Shown here piece after piece: positions 40,978 through 49,915 of a DNA stretch of 64,000 bases. A program made the translations under genes and the position numbers. Each line of letters begins with the position of its first letter. The first letter of the stretch is position 1. A model generated the notes under the pieces. That model ran no database searches and had not been told where the DNA came from. It saw only the letters and a list, made by a program, of their open reading frames with translations. This DNA is from Paenibacillus_D sp047238105 (lineage in GTDB: Bacteria; Bacillota; Bacilli; Paenibacillales; Paenibacillaceae), in the NCBI RefSeq assembly GCF_047238105.1, contig NZ_JBDFMD010000001.1, positions 186,001 to 250,000 of the forward strand. Direction: 5' to 3'.

Positions 40978-41542
40978 TCGGGAGACGACGGACAAACTGA
41001 ACCGGTTTGCGAAGGAGCAGTCGCAGCATTATCTGGATGAAGCCGAGATGACGTATCTGGAGAAGCTGCGCCGGAAGACCGGCCAGACCAAAGGCCGAAT
41101 GATGGCCAAGCTTGCGAAGTTCAAGCGCCGCTCGGAGACGTCGTTGGAAGCGCAGAACGACATGCTGCTCTATATGAGCGACTATATGAGCGATCTGATC
41201 GCCCAGGGGATGTCAGAGCAGGACGCGCTCGAGCGCGCCAAAACGGATCTGGCGTTCCGCAGCGAATCGGCCGGCTCCGCCGATCTGCAGCAGCGGTTCG
41301 TCCAATATTATGAGCATCGCGGTCCCGCCGAATACGAGGCGATCGGGCTGTTTTACGCCGGCTTCATGTTTTTCGGATTCGCGATCGGCGGGCTGATCGG
41401 TTTTGTCGTCGGCGGCGGGCGTGGGGCGTTCCTGGCCGGCGGATGGATGGATACGCTGATCGGCGTCGCCGCCGGCGTCATCATCGGCCTCGGGCTGGGG
41501 ATGGTCAGCAACGCCGTCATTGCGCTCAATAATAGAACGTAA
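40967..41542 (+). CDS. Membrane protein of the PadR/ABC cassette
   Basis: The 191-residue protein has a charged helical N-terminal half (residues 1-115, SQHYLDEAEMTYLEKLRRKT and QGMSEQDALERAKTDLAFRS) like the permease-prefix/DUF1700-type regulatory domains, followed by two glycine-rich membrane helices (EAIGLFYAGFMFFGFAIGGL and DTLIGVAAGVIIGLGLGMVS). It probably links the PadR and ABC proteins, but its role is unknown. It overlaps padR by 11 bp and ends 12 bp before the ATPase. Confidence 0.7.
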   Translation: MSFSRETTDKLNRFAKEQSQHYLDEAEMTYLEKLRRKTGQTKGRMMAKLAKFKRRSETSLEAQNDMLLYMSDYMSDLIAQGMSEQDALERAKTDLAFRSESAGSADLQQRFVQYYEHRGPAEYEAIGLFYAGFMFFGFAIGGLIGFVVGGGRGAFLAGGWMDTLIGVAAGVIIGLGLGMVSNAVIALNNRT

Positions 41543-41554
41543 AGGAGCTATCAC

Positions 41555-42535
41555 ATGGTACATGCAATTGAAATCACCGATGTCGGGAAAAGCTTTGCCG
41601 TCAAAAGCAAGCGCGGAGTAGCGACGGTCGAAGCGGTGCGCGGCATTACCTTTTCGGTGAAGCGAGCCGAAATTTTCGGCTTCCTCGGCCCTAACGGAGC
41701 CGGCAAGACGACGACGCTCCGCATGCTGACCACGCTGCTGCCGATCGATCGCGGGACGGCGGCGATCTGCGGATACGATCTGACGCGTCAGCCCGCAGAA
41801 GTGCGCCGCCGCATCGGCTATGTCAGCCAGTTCGGCGGCGGCGACTGGGAAGCGACCGGACGAGAGAACTTGATCCTCGCCGGGCGGCTATACGGGATGA
41901 ACCTCCACGAGGCGTGGCAACGCGCCGCCGAGCTACTGGACGTGTTCGAATTGACCGGCACGGCGGACCGGCGCGTGAGGACGTATTCCGGCGGGCAGAA
42001 GCGCCGGCTGGAAATCGCGCTCGGCATGATCAACCGGCCGGACGTTCTGTTTCTGGACGAACCGACGACCGGACTCGACCCGCAGAACCGCGCCAATCTG
42101 TGGGAGCAGATCCGGAAGCTGCGGGAGGGCGGCACGACCGTCTTCCTGACGACGCATTATCTGGACGAAGCGGATGCGCTCAGCGACAGGCTGGTCATTA
42201 TGGATCACGGGCGGATCGTGGCGGAGGGCGCGCCGGCCGAGCTGAAAAGCCGGATTGGCGGCGATGTCATCCAAATTCAGGTGAGCGGCGACAGCGCCGA
42301 ACGGGCGAAGCGCCAGCTCGCCGCATTGGACTTCGTCCATGAAGTCCGGCTCGAAGGCGAGAACATCCATCTGTATGCCGGGGACGGCGCACACGCCCTG
42401 CCCCGCATGCTGGAATCGCTGGAGTCGGCCGGCATAGCGGCTCGGTCGGCCGCGATTTCGCGGCCGTCACTCGACGACGTCTTCCTGCAGCAGACGGGCA
42501 GATTGCTGCGCGACGCCAAGGAGGGAACCGCATGA
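41555..42535 (+). CDS. Drug efflux ABC ATPase (DrrA type)
   Basis: The 326-residue ATPase has Walker A GPNGAGKTTTLRML, signature YSGGQKRRLEIALG, Walker B VLFLDEPTTGLDPQNR and switch His in LTTHYLDEAD. The C-terminal accessory domain (EGENIHLYAGDG, then RPSLDDVFLQQTGRLLRD) is characteristic of DrrA-type daunorubicin-resistance ATPases. AAAGGAG precedes ATG 41555. The permease overlaps its end by 4 bp (ATGA), so they are coupled. Confidence 0.93.
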   Translation: MVHAIEITDVGKSFAVKSKRGVATVEAVRGITFSVKRAEIFGFLGPNGAGKTTTLRMLTTLLPIDRGTAAICGYDLTRQPAEVRRRIGYVSQFGGGDWEATGRENLILAGRLYGMNLHEAWQRAAELLDVFELTGTADRRVRTYSGGQKRRLEIALGMINRPDVLFLDEPTTGLDPQNRANLWEQIRKLREGGTTVFLTTHYLDEADALSDRLVIMDHGRIVAEGAPAELKSRIGGDVIQIQVSGDSAERAKRQLAALDFVHEVRLEGENIHLYAGDGAHALPRMLESLESAGIAARSAAISRPSLDDVFLQQTGRLLRDAKEGTA

Positions 42536-43284
42536 GAATCGCGAGGGAAACGTGGCTGCTGTTCAGACGGAGGCTGATCGAGCAAGTCCGCTCGCCTGTC
42601 TGGCTGTTCATGGGCTTTGCAACGCCGCTCATGTACCTGGCGTTGTTCGCGCCGCTGCTCGGGGGCATTCCCGCCATGGGAGAAGCGGGCGTCGCCAACG
42701 TCTTTGTTCCCGGCCTGCTGGCGCTGTTTGCGCTGAGCAGCGGCACCGGCATCGGCTGGACGATTATCCACGAGCTGAACACGGGAGTAATCGAGCGGTT
42801 CCGGGTGTCGCCGATCAGCCGCTTCTCGCTTCTGATGGGAAATGTGCTCAAGGATGTCGTTATGTTTGTGCTGCCGGCGCTGATCGTCATCATCGTTGCG
42901 AGCTTTACCGGATTCCGGCTGCATGCCGCCGGGCTTGCGCTCCTGCTTGTCCTGCTGTGCATCCTGACCGCCGTGGTGTCCGCCGTCAGCAGTTGTCTCG
43001 GACTGCTGTTCAAAGATATCGGTACGCTGGCGGCCGTCGTCACCGGCCTGCAGCTTCCGCTCACCTTGCTGGCGGGGGTGCTGCTGCCCATTTCCTTCGG
43101 GCCGCTATGGCTGCAGATTTTGGCGCATTTCAACCCGCTCTATTACGTGGTCGAAGCTGCCCGCGTATTGGCCGACGGCAGCGTCTGGGACCCGAAAGTG
43201 CTGCTCGCGTTTGCCGTCATGGGGGCGCTTCTGGCAATCACGCTCGGCTGGGCGACCCGGGTATACAGGAAGGCGGTCGCGTAA
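42532..43284 (+). CDS. ABC-2 type permease (DrrB type)
   Basis: The 250-residue protein has six hydrophobic helices and the ABC-2 signature region IVIIVASFTGFRLHAAGLAL with GLQLPLTLLAGVLLPISFGP and LAHFNPLYYVVEAARVL near the end. That is the DrrB/NodJ-type motif. It forms a drug exporter with the ATPase 41555-42535. A strong terminator follows. Confidence 0.93.
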   Translation: MRIARETWLLFRRRLIEQVRSPVWLFMGFATPLMYLALFAPLLGGIPAMGEAGVANVFVPGLLALFALSSGTGIGWTIIHELNTGVIERFRVSPISRFSLLMGNVLKDVVMFVLPALIVIIVASFTGFRLHAAGLALLLVLLCILTAVVSAVSSCLGLLFKDIGTLAAVVTGLQLPLTLLAGVLLPISFGPLWLQILAHFNPLYYVVEAARVLADGSVWDPKVLLAFAVMGALLAITLGWATRVYRKAVA

Positions 43285-43303
43285 GCCGTCATGTCCGCCG
43301 CGG

Positions 43304-43332
43304 CGCCGGATCGAATCCGGCGTCTTTTTTTT
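43304..43332 (+). terminator. Terminator of the PadR/ABC cassette
   Basis: CGCCGGAT and ATCCGGCG pair around CGA, followed by TCTTTTTTTT. The T run abuts the right inverted copy at 43333. Confidence 0.92.
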
Positions 43333-43445
43333 CTACGACTGACCAATTAACGTATAGACTTTGCGCTCGATGTTCTGCAGGTAACTTTCAGGGTTCTTGC
43401 GAAAAACGGCGGCGCTTTGTACCTACAATAAGGCGTTCGTTCCAT
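43333..43445 (-). repeat. Right inverted copy of the ORF fragment
   Basis: Reverse complement of 40398-40509 with two substitutions and one added T that breaks its frame. The copy ends exactly at the terminator T run. The match on the far side stops at ATGGAAC, so only the ORF end is duplicated. Confidence 0.88.
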
Positions 43446-43776
43446 TTGTTCTGTAACCGAAGCCCGAAGCAGCGTTAGATAACGATCATACATCTCATTG
43501 AATTACACTCGGATGTTGCTACTCCACGTCCGTTAAGCTCTTCGGTGATTTCAGCGATTGTTAAGTGACGCTTGAAGCGAAGTTCTCCAACGAGTCGTAG
43601 AAAAAAAACGGCAGTCAGTCCTTTCCTTCGTGTACTCCCTCAGCTCGCCCACCCTTTTGTTCGGCGTCGGTTCTTCGCGCTTCCTGGCTCTCCGATCCTT
43701 CGCGGACTTGTATAGGGGTTACTGCTGACTTCGCAGGAGCGATAAGCCCTCCTTGGGTCCACTATAAACCACTCCC
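43446..43776 (-). pseudogene. Degenerate coding remnants right of the cassette
   Basis: The minus strand contains readable but interrupted protein-like pieces: AKDRRARKREEPTPNKRVGE, then (frameshift at an A/T tract near 43605) LRLVGELRFKRHLTIAEITE and ELNGRGVATS. The second piece resembles a helix-turn-helix. CTACGACT with an adjoining T8 tract occurs both at 43325-43340 and inverted at 43592-43608. No intact gene is present; I read it as leftover mobile DNA. Confidence 0.45.
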
Positions 43777-45507
43777 CTACTCCCCAAGCAACTCCCGCCG
43801 CAGCTCCGCCGGCAGCAAGAAGTCGAAATCGCAGCCCAGGTTGGCCTGCAGCACCCGCTCATGAAACAGCAACCCGTAGCCTCTGTCGTAGTGCGGCTTG
43901 GGCGGTTGCCATGCTGCGCGGCGGCGGGCCAGCTCATCGTCCGGCACATGCAGGATCAGGCGCCGGGAGGCGATATCCAGCTCGATCCGGTCGCCGCTCT
44001 GGACGAGCGCCAGGTTACCGCCCACCGCCGCCTCCGGGGCCGCATGGACGATCAGCGCACCATAAGACGTGCCGCTGATCCGCGCATCAGAGATGCGTAC
44101 CATGTCGCGCACGCCCTGCTGGAGCAGCTTGCGCGGGATCGGGATCTGGCCGATCTCCGGCATCGCAGGAGCCCCCTTCGGGCCAGCATTTTTGAGCACC
44201 AGCACGCTGGTCTCGTCCACCTCCAGATCGGGGTCATCGATACGGCGGGTCAGGTCCTCGGGACTCTCGAACACGACCGCTCGCCCGATATGAGACTTGA
44301 GGTGCGCAGAGACTGCCGTCTGCTTCACAAGCGCCCCATCCGGCGCCAGATTGCCCCGCAGCACCGCGATGCCGCCCTGCGTGTCTAACGGCTCCTCCAC
44401 CGTGCGGATCACATCCCGGTCCAGCGTCCTCGCCCCTCGCAGATTGTCTGCGATCGTCTCTCCCGTTACCGTCAGACAGTCGCCATGCAGCAGCTCCTCC
44501 AATTCCTTCATCAGAGCCGGCACGCCGCCCGCTTCGAAATATTCCTCCATCTGATACTGGCCCGACGGCCGCAGATTGAGGATGAAGGGCGTCCGGGCGC
44601 TGATCTCGTCGAAGGTCTCCAGCGGCAGCTTCATGCCCAGCCGCTGCGCGATGGCAATGAGGTGGATGATTGCATTGGTCGAGCCGCCGCTCGCCATCGT
44701 GACGGTGATCGCATTCTCCAGCGCCTCGCGGGTCATGATGTCCCGCGGGCGGATGCCCTGACGGACCAGCTCGACGATCTGCTTGCCGGTTTCCTCTGCC
44801 AGATGCCGTCGCCGGCTGTCCGGAGCCGGGATCGCGGCACAGCCGGGCAGCGCCATACCGAGCGCCTCGGCGATCGAAGCCATGGTACTCGCAGTGCCCA
44901 TAACCATGCAGTGCCCGTCGCTGCGGCAGATCGCATCCTCAGCGACCGCCAGCTCCTCATCCGAGATATTGCCTGCCTTGTGCTCGAGGGTGAAGCCGTA
45001 GCAGTCCGTACAGGCCCCAAGGCTTCTTCCTCCCAGACGTCCGTTCAGCATCGGTCCGCCCGTCAGGACGATCGCCGGGATGTTGGCGCTGGCTGCCGCC
45101 ATCAGCTGGGCCGGGACCGTCTTGTCGCAGCCGCCGAGCAGCACGACGCCGTCGATCGGATGCCCCTTCAGCATCTCTTCCGTATCCATCGCCATCAGAT
45201 TGCGCAGCAGCATCGTCGTCGGTTTGATATACGGCTCGCCGATCGAGATGGTGGGGAACTCCATCGGCGTCCCGCCAGCCTGCCAGACACCCCGCTTCAC
45301 ATAGTCCACCAGTTCATTGAAGTGCGAGTGGCATTTATTCAGTTCGCTGAACGTATTGGCGATGCCGATGATGGGCTTGCGCAGCGATGCTTCGCTGTAG
45401 CCCATCGACTTGGTGAACGAGCGGTGGATGAAGCCCCACAAGTCTTTTTCCTGGAAATACCTCTCGCTCTTCAGCGGCTCAACATGGTCCCGCTCCTCGT
45501 TGTCCAT
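43777..45507 (-). CDS. IlvD/EDD family sugar-acid dehydratase
   Basis: The 576-residue dehydratase has the iron-sulfur cysteines in GGCDKTVPAQLMAA and GACTDCYGFT, the metal-binding DGHCMVMGTASTM region, and the C-terminal VRISDARISGTSYGALIVHA motif. Its size and the SGTSYG block match the L-arabonate/D-xylonate-type sugar-acid dehydratases rather than leucine-pathway IlvD. It would convert an aldonate to a 2-keto-3-deoxy acid. GGGGAGAG supports ATG 45507. It is the last gene of the six-gene sugar-acid operon; the lactonase-like gene ends 25 bp upstream. Confidence 0.9.
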   Translation of the reverse strand: MDNEERDHVEPLKSERYFQEKDLWGFIHRSFTKSMGYSEASLRKPIIGIANTFSELNKCHSHFNELVDYVKRGVWQAGGTPMEFPTISIGEPYIKPTTMLLRNLMAMDTEEMLKGHPIDGVVLLGGCDKTVPAQLMAAASANIPAIVLTGGPMLNGRLGGRSLGACTDCYGFTLEHKAGNISDEELAVAEDAICRSDGHCMVMGTASTMASIAEALGMALPGCAAIPAPDSRRRHLAEETGKQIVELVRQGIRPRDIMTREALENAITVTMASGGSTNAIIHLIAIAQRLGMKLPLETFDEISARTPFILNLRPSGQYQMEEYFEAGGVPALMKELEELLHGDCLTVTGETIADNLRGARTLDRDVIRTVEEPLDTQGGIAVLRGNLAPDGALVKQTAVSAHLKSHIGRAVVFESPEDLTRRIDDPDLEVDETSVLVLKNAGPKGAPAMPEIGQIPIPRKLLQQGVRDMVRISDARISGTSYGALIVHAAPEAAVGGNLALVQSGDRIELDIASRRLILHVPDDELARRRAAWQPPKPHYDRGYGLLFHERVLQANLGCDFDFLLPAELRRELLGE

Positions 45508-45532
45508 TGCACTCTCTCCCCGCTCCATATGA

Positions 45533-46372
45533 TCAAACTAGCCCCAGCAGCTCCGGCGTCGGACGATGGATGATCGCTTCGATCATCTCATCTGGGATAC
45601 GCGGCAGCTTCGTGCCCTCTACAGGGTCGTTGATGCTCCGCAGGGCGTCGATCATCCGCTGCGTGCTGAAGAACGGATAATCCGACCCGAACAGCAGCTT
45701 GTCCTGTACCCCATACTCAATGGCAGACACCAGAGCATTGTAGAACTGCCACGGACGGCTGCCCAGCGCAGAGACATCCATATACAGGTTAGGGTGCTTG
45801 CGCACGACGGCGATACACTCATCGATCCACGGATGACCCATATGCGCGATGATCATCTTGAGCCGTGGACATGCGCGTGCGATCGGATCGAGCATCGCCG
45901 GCCGCGAGGCGTCCAGATACCCCTCCGGCACGAATGACGTGCCCTGATGCCACAGGATCGGCACACCGAGCTCCTCCGCCTTGGCATACAGCGCAAAGTG
46001 CTCCGGAGCATCGGGATAGAAGTTCTGGTAGATCGGCCCGAGCTTGAGGCCCTTCATCCCCAGCTCGCGAATCGCACGCTCGAATGCCGGGACACAGTTA
46101 TAGTCATTGGGATCTACGCTGGCAAATCCGAACAGCCGCTCCGGCGCCGTCCGGCAGTACTCCGCCACATATTCGTTGGGGACGACCAGGCCGGTCGCCC
46201 CTGCCGCCATCGCCAGTACGATCGCGCCGCCGCAGCCCGCCAGGTTGTCCCGGTGCTGCTCCGGCGTCGCGCCGATCTGCATATCTTCTCCCCAGGCACG
46301 CTTGATCGCGGCTTCCGTCGGTCCGCCGATCATGCCCGGACCGAAGAGATGGGTATGACAGTCGAAGATCAT
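45533..46372 (-). CDS. Amidohydrolase family lactonase-like protein
   Basis: The 279-residue TIM-barrel hydrolase has HxH in IFDCHTHLFG, later metal or catalytic histidines in PILWHQGTSF and IIAHMGHPWID, and the catalytic Asp in LLFGSDYPFF. That is the Amidohydro_2 family, to which L-rhamnono-, L-fucono- and galactaro-lactonases belong. In this operon a sugar lactonase role is the best inference. ATG 46372 overlaps the FAH-family stop (ATGA) with GAGGAGGGA upstream; a longer frame is a shadow of that gene. Confidence 0.85.
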   Translation of the reverse strand: MIFDCHTHLFGPGMIGGPTEAAIKRAWGEDMQIGATPEQHRDNLAGCGGAIVLAMAAGATGLVVPNEYVAEYCRTAPERLFGFASVDPNDYNCVPAFERAIRELGMKGLKLGPIYQNFYPDAPEHFALYAKAEELGVPILWHQGTSFVPEGYLDASRPAMLDPIARACPRLKMIIAHMGHPWIDECIAVVRKHPNLYMDVSALGSRPWQFYNALVSAIEYGVQDKLLFGSDYPFFSTQRMIDALRSINDPVEGTKLPRIPDEMIEAIIHRPTPELLGLV

Positions 46373-47289
46373 CCCGCTCCCTCCTCGCTCATCATCGAAT
46401 TGCGGATGGTGCCGAGCCCCTCGATGGTCACGGTGACGACATCCCCGGGCTGCAGAAAATGCTGCTGCTCCTCGGGATAACCGAGTACGACGCCCTCCGG
46501 CGTCCCGGTCAGGATGATGTCGCCGGGCTTCAGCGTCATGCAGCTTGAGATATCGCTGATCAGCTGGCGGCAATTGAAGATCATATCCGAGGTGTTGGAG
46601 TCCTGCCGCACCTCGCCATTGACCGAGCAGCCGATCCGCAGATTGTCCGGATCCGCGATCTCATCGGCAGTGACCAGGTAGGGTCCTACCGGAGAGAAAC
46701 CGTCGCACGACTTGCCCGCCAGCCATTGGCTCGTCCGCATCTGCAGATCGCGCGCCGACAAGTCATTGACCGCACAGTAGCCGAATACGTAGTCCAGCGC
46801 TTCACCCTCGCTCACATATTTGGCTTCCTTGCCGATGACGATGCCCAGCTCGGCTTCATAATCGACCTTGCGGGAGGTACGCGGTAGCGGTACGGCGGCG
46901 CCGTGGCCGGTCAGCGTGTTGGCAAACTTGTTGAACAGGATCGGATACGCTGGGATCGGCATGTTGGTCTCTTCCGCATGCCGCCGGTAGTTCAGGCCGA
47001 CACAGATGATCTTCTCCGGCAGGCCCAGTGACGGACCGAAAGTCAGCTCATCTTCTTTGCGAAAATAGGATGACTCGCTCGCCGCAGCCGCCTGCGCCAC
47101 CAAACCTTGCAGCTTAGCGAGCGCACCGTCTCCGCCGTCAAGCACCGCCTGCATCGTCACAGGGACGCCGGTTGCATTGGTTCCGGTTTTGTTAGCCGCC
47201 GCTCCGATATCCAGTACGCCATCTTCGGTCAGTACCCCCAGCTTGCTCACGCCATGTTCGATATAATTAAGCAGCTTCACTGTCATCAC
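46369..47289 (-). CDS. Fumarylacetoacetate hydrolase (FAH) family, diketo-acid hydrolase-like
   Basis: The 306-residue protein has the FAH domain from about residue 85 (EKIICVGLNYRRHAEETNMP), metal ligands in DYEAELGIVIGKEAKYVSEG and VNDLSARDLQMR, and GDIILTGTPEGV near the end. Family members in sugar operons cleave 2,4-diketo-3-deoxy-L-rhamnonate or fuconate to pyruvate and L-lactate. The last motif and the neighbours fit that reaction. Start 47286 (ATG) or 47289 (GTG); both follow AAGGAG closely. Confidence 0.88.
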   Translation of the reverse strand: MMTVKLLNYIEHGVSKLGVLTEDGVLDIGAAANKTGTNATGVPVTMQAVLDGGDGALAKLQGLVAQAAAASESSYFRKEDELTFGPSLGLPEKIICVGLNYRRHAEETNMPIPAYPILFNKFANTLTGHGAAVPLPRTSRKVDYEAELGIVIGKEAKYVSEGEALDYVFGYCAVNDLSARDLQMRTSQWLAGKSCDGFSPVGPYLVTADEIADPDNLRIGCSVNGEVRQDSNTSDMIFNCRQLISDISSCMTLKPGDIILTGTPEGVVLGYPEEQQHFLQPGDVVTVTIEGLGTIRNSMMSEEGAG

Positions 47290-47360
47290 TCCTTGCTATG
47301 GGTATTGGTACGTGTATTGCAGCATCGCCCGCCTCATCCGGCCAAGATGTCTCCAAAGCG

Positions 47361-48131
47361 CTATACCTGCTTGCCGAACACGAGCCCGCCGTCCACGTAC
47401 AGCGGCGACCCCATGACGAAGGAGGATTCGTCGGAAGCCAGGAATAGCGCAGCCTGCGCCACCTGCTGCGGCCGTCCCAGCTCTCCGCTCAATTGGCGGC
47501 GTTTGATGGCTGCGACTGCCGCTTCCGGGTCTTCGGACGCCTGCACATACCGCTCCACGAACGGTGTCAGGATCGTCCCCGGCAGCAGTGCGTTGACACG
47601 TATATTGTAGGGGGCATAATCGACCTGCATCGCCTTGGTCAGGGACAACACCGCCCCCTTGGAGGCGGTATACGAAGCGCGGGCCGCTACGCCCATCTCG
47701 GCGATGCTGGAAGACATGTTGATGATCGTGCCGCTCCGGCGCTCCATCATGTACGGGAGCACAGCGCGGCAGGTATGATACACCCCCGTAACATTGACAC
47801 GCATCTCCCGCTCCCACACCTGCGGCTCTACCTCGTGCAGCGCGCCGATGCCGCTGATCCCCGCATTGTTGAACAGCACGTCAATCCCGCCGTATGCTTC
47901 TGCCGCCTGGGCAGCCATCGACGTTGCGCCATCCTCATCCGTTACATCACAGGCGATGAACAACGCTCCTCCGCCTTGCCCGCGGATCTCCGCCGCCGTT
48001 TGCTCCCCACCTGCCGTGTCGATATCGGCGATGACAATAGCAGCGCCTTCTGCCGCGAACAGCAGTGCTGTACTCCGGCCGATCCCCGATCCTGCACCGG
48101 TAATAACAGCCGTCTTGCCTTGCAATCGCAT
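47361..48131 (-). CDS. SDR family sugar (acid) dehydrogenase
   Basis: The 256-residue SDR has TGAGSGIGRSTALLF (residues 12-26), Asp of ADIDTAG (NAD preference), NNAGISGIGALHE, catalytic INMSSSIAEMG and YTASKGAVLSL, and the classical end SSFVMGSPLYVDGGLVFGKQV. In the operon it could be the 2-keto-3-deoxy-acid 4-dehydrogenase or the sugar 1-dehydrogenase. AAAGGAGG precedes the start. Confidence 0.9.
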   Translation of the reverse strand: MRLQGKTAVITGAGSGIGRSTALLFAAEGAAIVIADIDTAGGEQTAAEIRGQGGGALFIACDVTDEDGATSMAAQAAEAYGGIDVLFNNAGISGIGALHEVEPQVWEREMRVNVTGVYHTCRAVLPYMMERRSGTIINMSSSIAEMGVAARASYTASKGAVLSLTKAMQVDYAPYNIRVNALLPGTILTPFVERYVQASEDPEAAVAAIKRRQLSGELGRPQQVAQAALFLASDESSFVMGSPLYVDGGLVFGKQV

Positions 48132-48175
48132 GCTTTTGTCCTCCTTTCATTGATGATCGCTTGTGGAACAACCGC

Positions 48176-48937
48176 TCACAGCTCGCTTGCATTGGCCAGG
48201 TGGCCTCCGTCTACCCGCAGCGTTGCCCCCGTGACGTAAGAGGCTTCATCGGAAGCCAAAAAGACAAAAGCGCTCGCGATCTCCTCCATCGTCCCGTTGC
48301 GCATCATCGGTGTCCGCTCCGAGTACAGCGGCAGCCCGGAAGACTCCCGGAGCTCGCGGTCGAGCGGCGTGTCGACGAAGCCGGGCGCAATGGCATTGAC
48401 CCGGATCCCGTGAGGCGCCAGCTCCACGGCCATCGACTCGGTCAGCAGCTGGACCGCCCCTTTGGACGCATTGTAATGCGCCAGCTCGGCGCTGCCGGCA
48501 AGCCCGTTCTTGGAGCTCATGTTTACAATGGCACCGCCTTGCCCGCAGTCGATCATCGCCCGCGCCGCCAGCTGACCAAGCCGGAACACGGCTTTGACGT
48601 TAATATCGAACACCGCATCCCAGTGCTCCGGCGTGATCGACAGGAACGGCTCACGATAAGCGATCCCGGCGTTGTTTACCAACAGATCCAGCCCGCCGAG
48701 CCACGCCACAGCTTCATTCGCCGATGCCTCCAGTGCGGACAAGTCCCGCAAGTCGCAGACAAGAGACCTGACATCGCCGCCGTCCGCACGCAGCATAGCA
48801 GCAGCCCGCTCCAACTCTGCGCCGTCTCGGTCCAGCAAGGCTACCTTGGCCCCTTCCACTGCAAAACGGACTGCGATCGCCAAACCGATCCCGCGGGCCG
48901 CACCGGTGACGATCGCTCGTTTTCCTTTCAGTCGCAT
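48176..48937 (-). CDS. SDR family dehydrogenase, second in the operon
   Basis: The 253-residue SDR has TGAARGIGLAIAVRF, Asp in LLDRDGAE, NNAGIAYREPFLS, catalytic VNMSSKNGLAGSAEL with YNASKGAVQLL, and an end ASYVTGATLRVDGGHLANA. It differs clearly from the neighbouring SDR, so the two probably catalyse two different steps (sugar to lactone, and keto-acid oxidation). GGGAGAGAATGCC precedes the start. Confidence 0.9.
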   Translation of the reverse strand: MRLKGKRAIVTGAARGIGLAIAVRFAVEGAKVALLDRDGAELERAAAMLRADGGDVRSLVCDLRDLSALEASANEAVAWLGGLDLLVNNAGIAYREPFLSITPEHWDAVFDINVKAVFRLGQLAARAMIDCGQGGAIVNMSSKNGLAGSAELAHYNASKGAVQLLTESMAVELAPHGIRVNAIAPGFVDTPLDRELRESSGLPLYSERTPMMRNGTMEEIASAFVFLASDEASYVTGATLRVDGGHLANASEL

Positions 48938-49018
48938 GGCATTCTCTCCCTAGCTTTCATGAACTACACTGCTACAATGCGTGCTCAAAGGTCGGCGCTC
49001 AGACGTATCCCCGCTGCC

Positions 49019-49675
49019 TCATAGCACCCCATACTTGTCGTAGACCTCCCGCAGCGTCCGTCCCTCCAGCAGCTCATCTCGCGTATGGTTCTCACGAGTC
49101 GCCTTGTCCAGCGCGATATCGAACACTTCCCGCACCCGTGCGGACGGGATGACGACGACACCGTCGCGGTCGCCGAAGATGACGTCGCCGGGGTAGACCA
49201 TGACGCCTCCGCACAGCACCGGCACATCGTATTCGATAACCTTGCCACGTCCCTGGGAGTCGACCGGCTTTGTACCGGTTGCAAACACCGGGAAGCCGAG
49301 CTCGACGATTTTCTTCGTATCGCGGATCAGGCCGTCGACGATGGCGCCGCGTGCCCCGCGCATTTTGGAAGCCGTAGAGAGCAGCTCGCCCCACAGCCCG
49401 TTCTGCCTGGACTCGTTGGTGCAGCCGATGACGATCTCGCCCGGCTTGACGCTGTCCACTGCTTCGATCTCCTTGCCGTATGGATCATCGGATACGTAAT
49501 GGACGTCCACGGACAGCACTGTCTTCGCCCTTCCCGCCACCACCCAGTCACTGACGATCGGATTGATATCCTCACGCATCACCTGATTGCGGAAGCCAAG
49601 CTGATCCAGCGTATCGGAGATAACCGCGGTATACAGCGACTCACACATCGTATCGAACAATTGTTGATCTTCCAT
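49019..49675 (-). CDS. RraA/HMG aldolase-like protein
   Basis: The 218-residue protein has the RraA fold signature GARGAIVDGLIRDTKKIVEL with the Mg-binding Asp in GLIRD and the earlier IGCTNESRQNGLWGELLSTAS. Enzymatic members are 4-hydroxy-4-methyl-2-oxoglutarate/oxaloacetate class II aldolases that release pyruvate. Here it would be the first gene of the sugar-acid operon, possibly an alternative pyruvate-releasing step or oxaloacetate decarboxylase. The start 49675 follows a G/A-rich site. Confidence 0.87.
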   Translation of the reverse strand: MEDQQLFDTMCESLYTAVISDTLDQLGFRNQVMREDINPIVSDWVVAGRAKTVLSVDVHYVSDDPYGKEIEAVDSVKPGEIVIGCTNESRQNGLWGELLSTASKMRGARGAIVDGLIRDTKKIVELGFPVFATGTKPVDSQGRGKVIEYDVPVLCGGVMVYPGDVIFGDRDGVVVIPSARVREVFDIALDKATRENHTRDELLEGRTLREVYDKYGVL

Positions 49676-49915
49676 CCTACTCTGCCCCTTCCCCCATGTC
49701 CGTCTGCGACGGCATAATGTATTATCTTGAAGCATATGAAAGTCTCGCCCTCGTGGATGCTGAATGGATACTTTCAAACCTTAGCATTTGCACGAAGGTG
49801 ATACACTTGAATTACAGCTGACCTCAATAAGGCCCATGGGTTGGAATCAACCAAAGCTCCTACCTTGAGGCGACATTTTGAGGCCACATCCCACCAACGA
49901 AACGGAGGATATACG

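Noticed and set aside
43333..43776. Region right of the efflux cassette considered as an intact insertion sequence.
   Set aside because: No complete transposase frame and no convincing terminal inverted repeats with target duplication; only fragments can be read.
44485..45573. A 362-codon plus-strand frame opposite the dehydratase gene.
   Set aside because: It is an antisense shadow of a strongly conserved IlvD-family gene.
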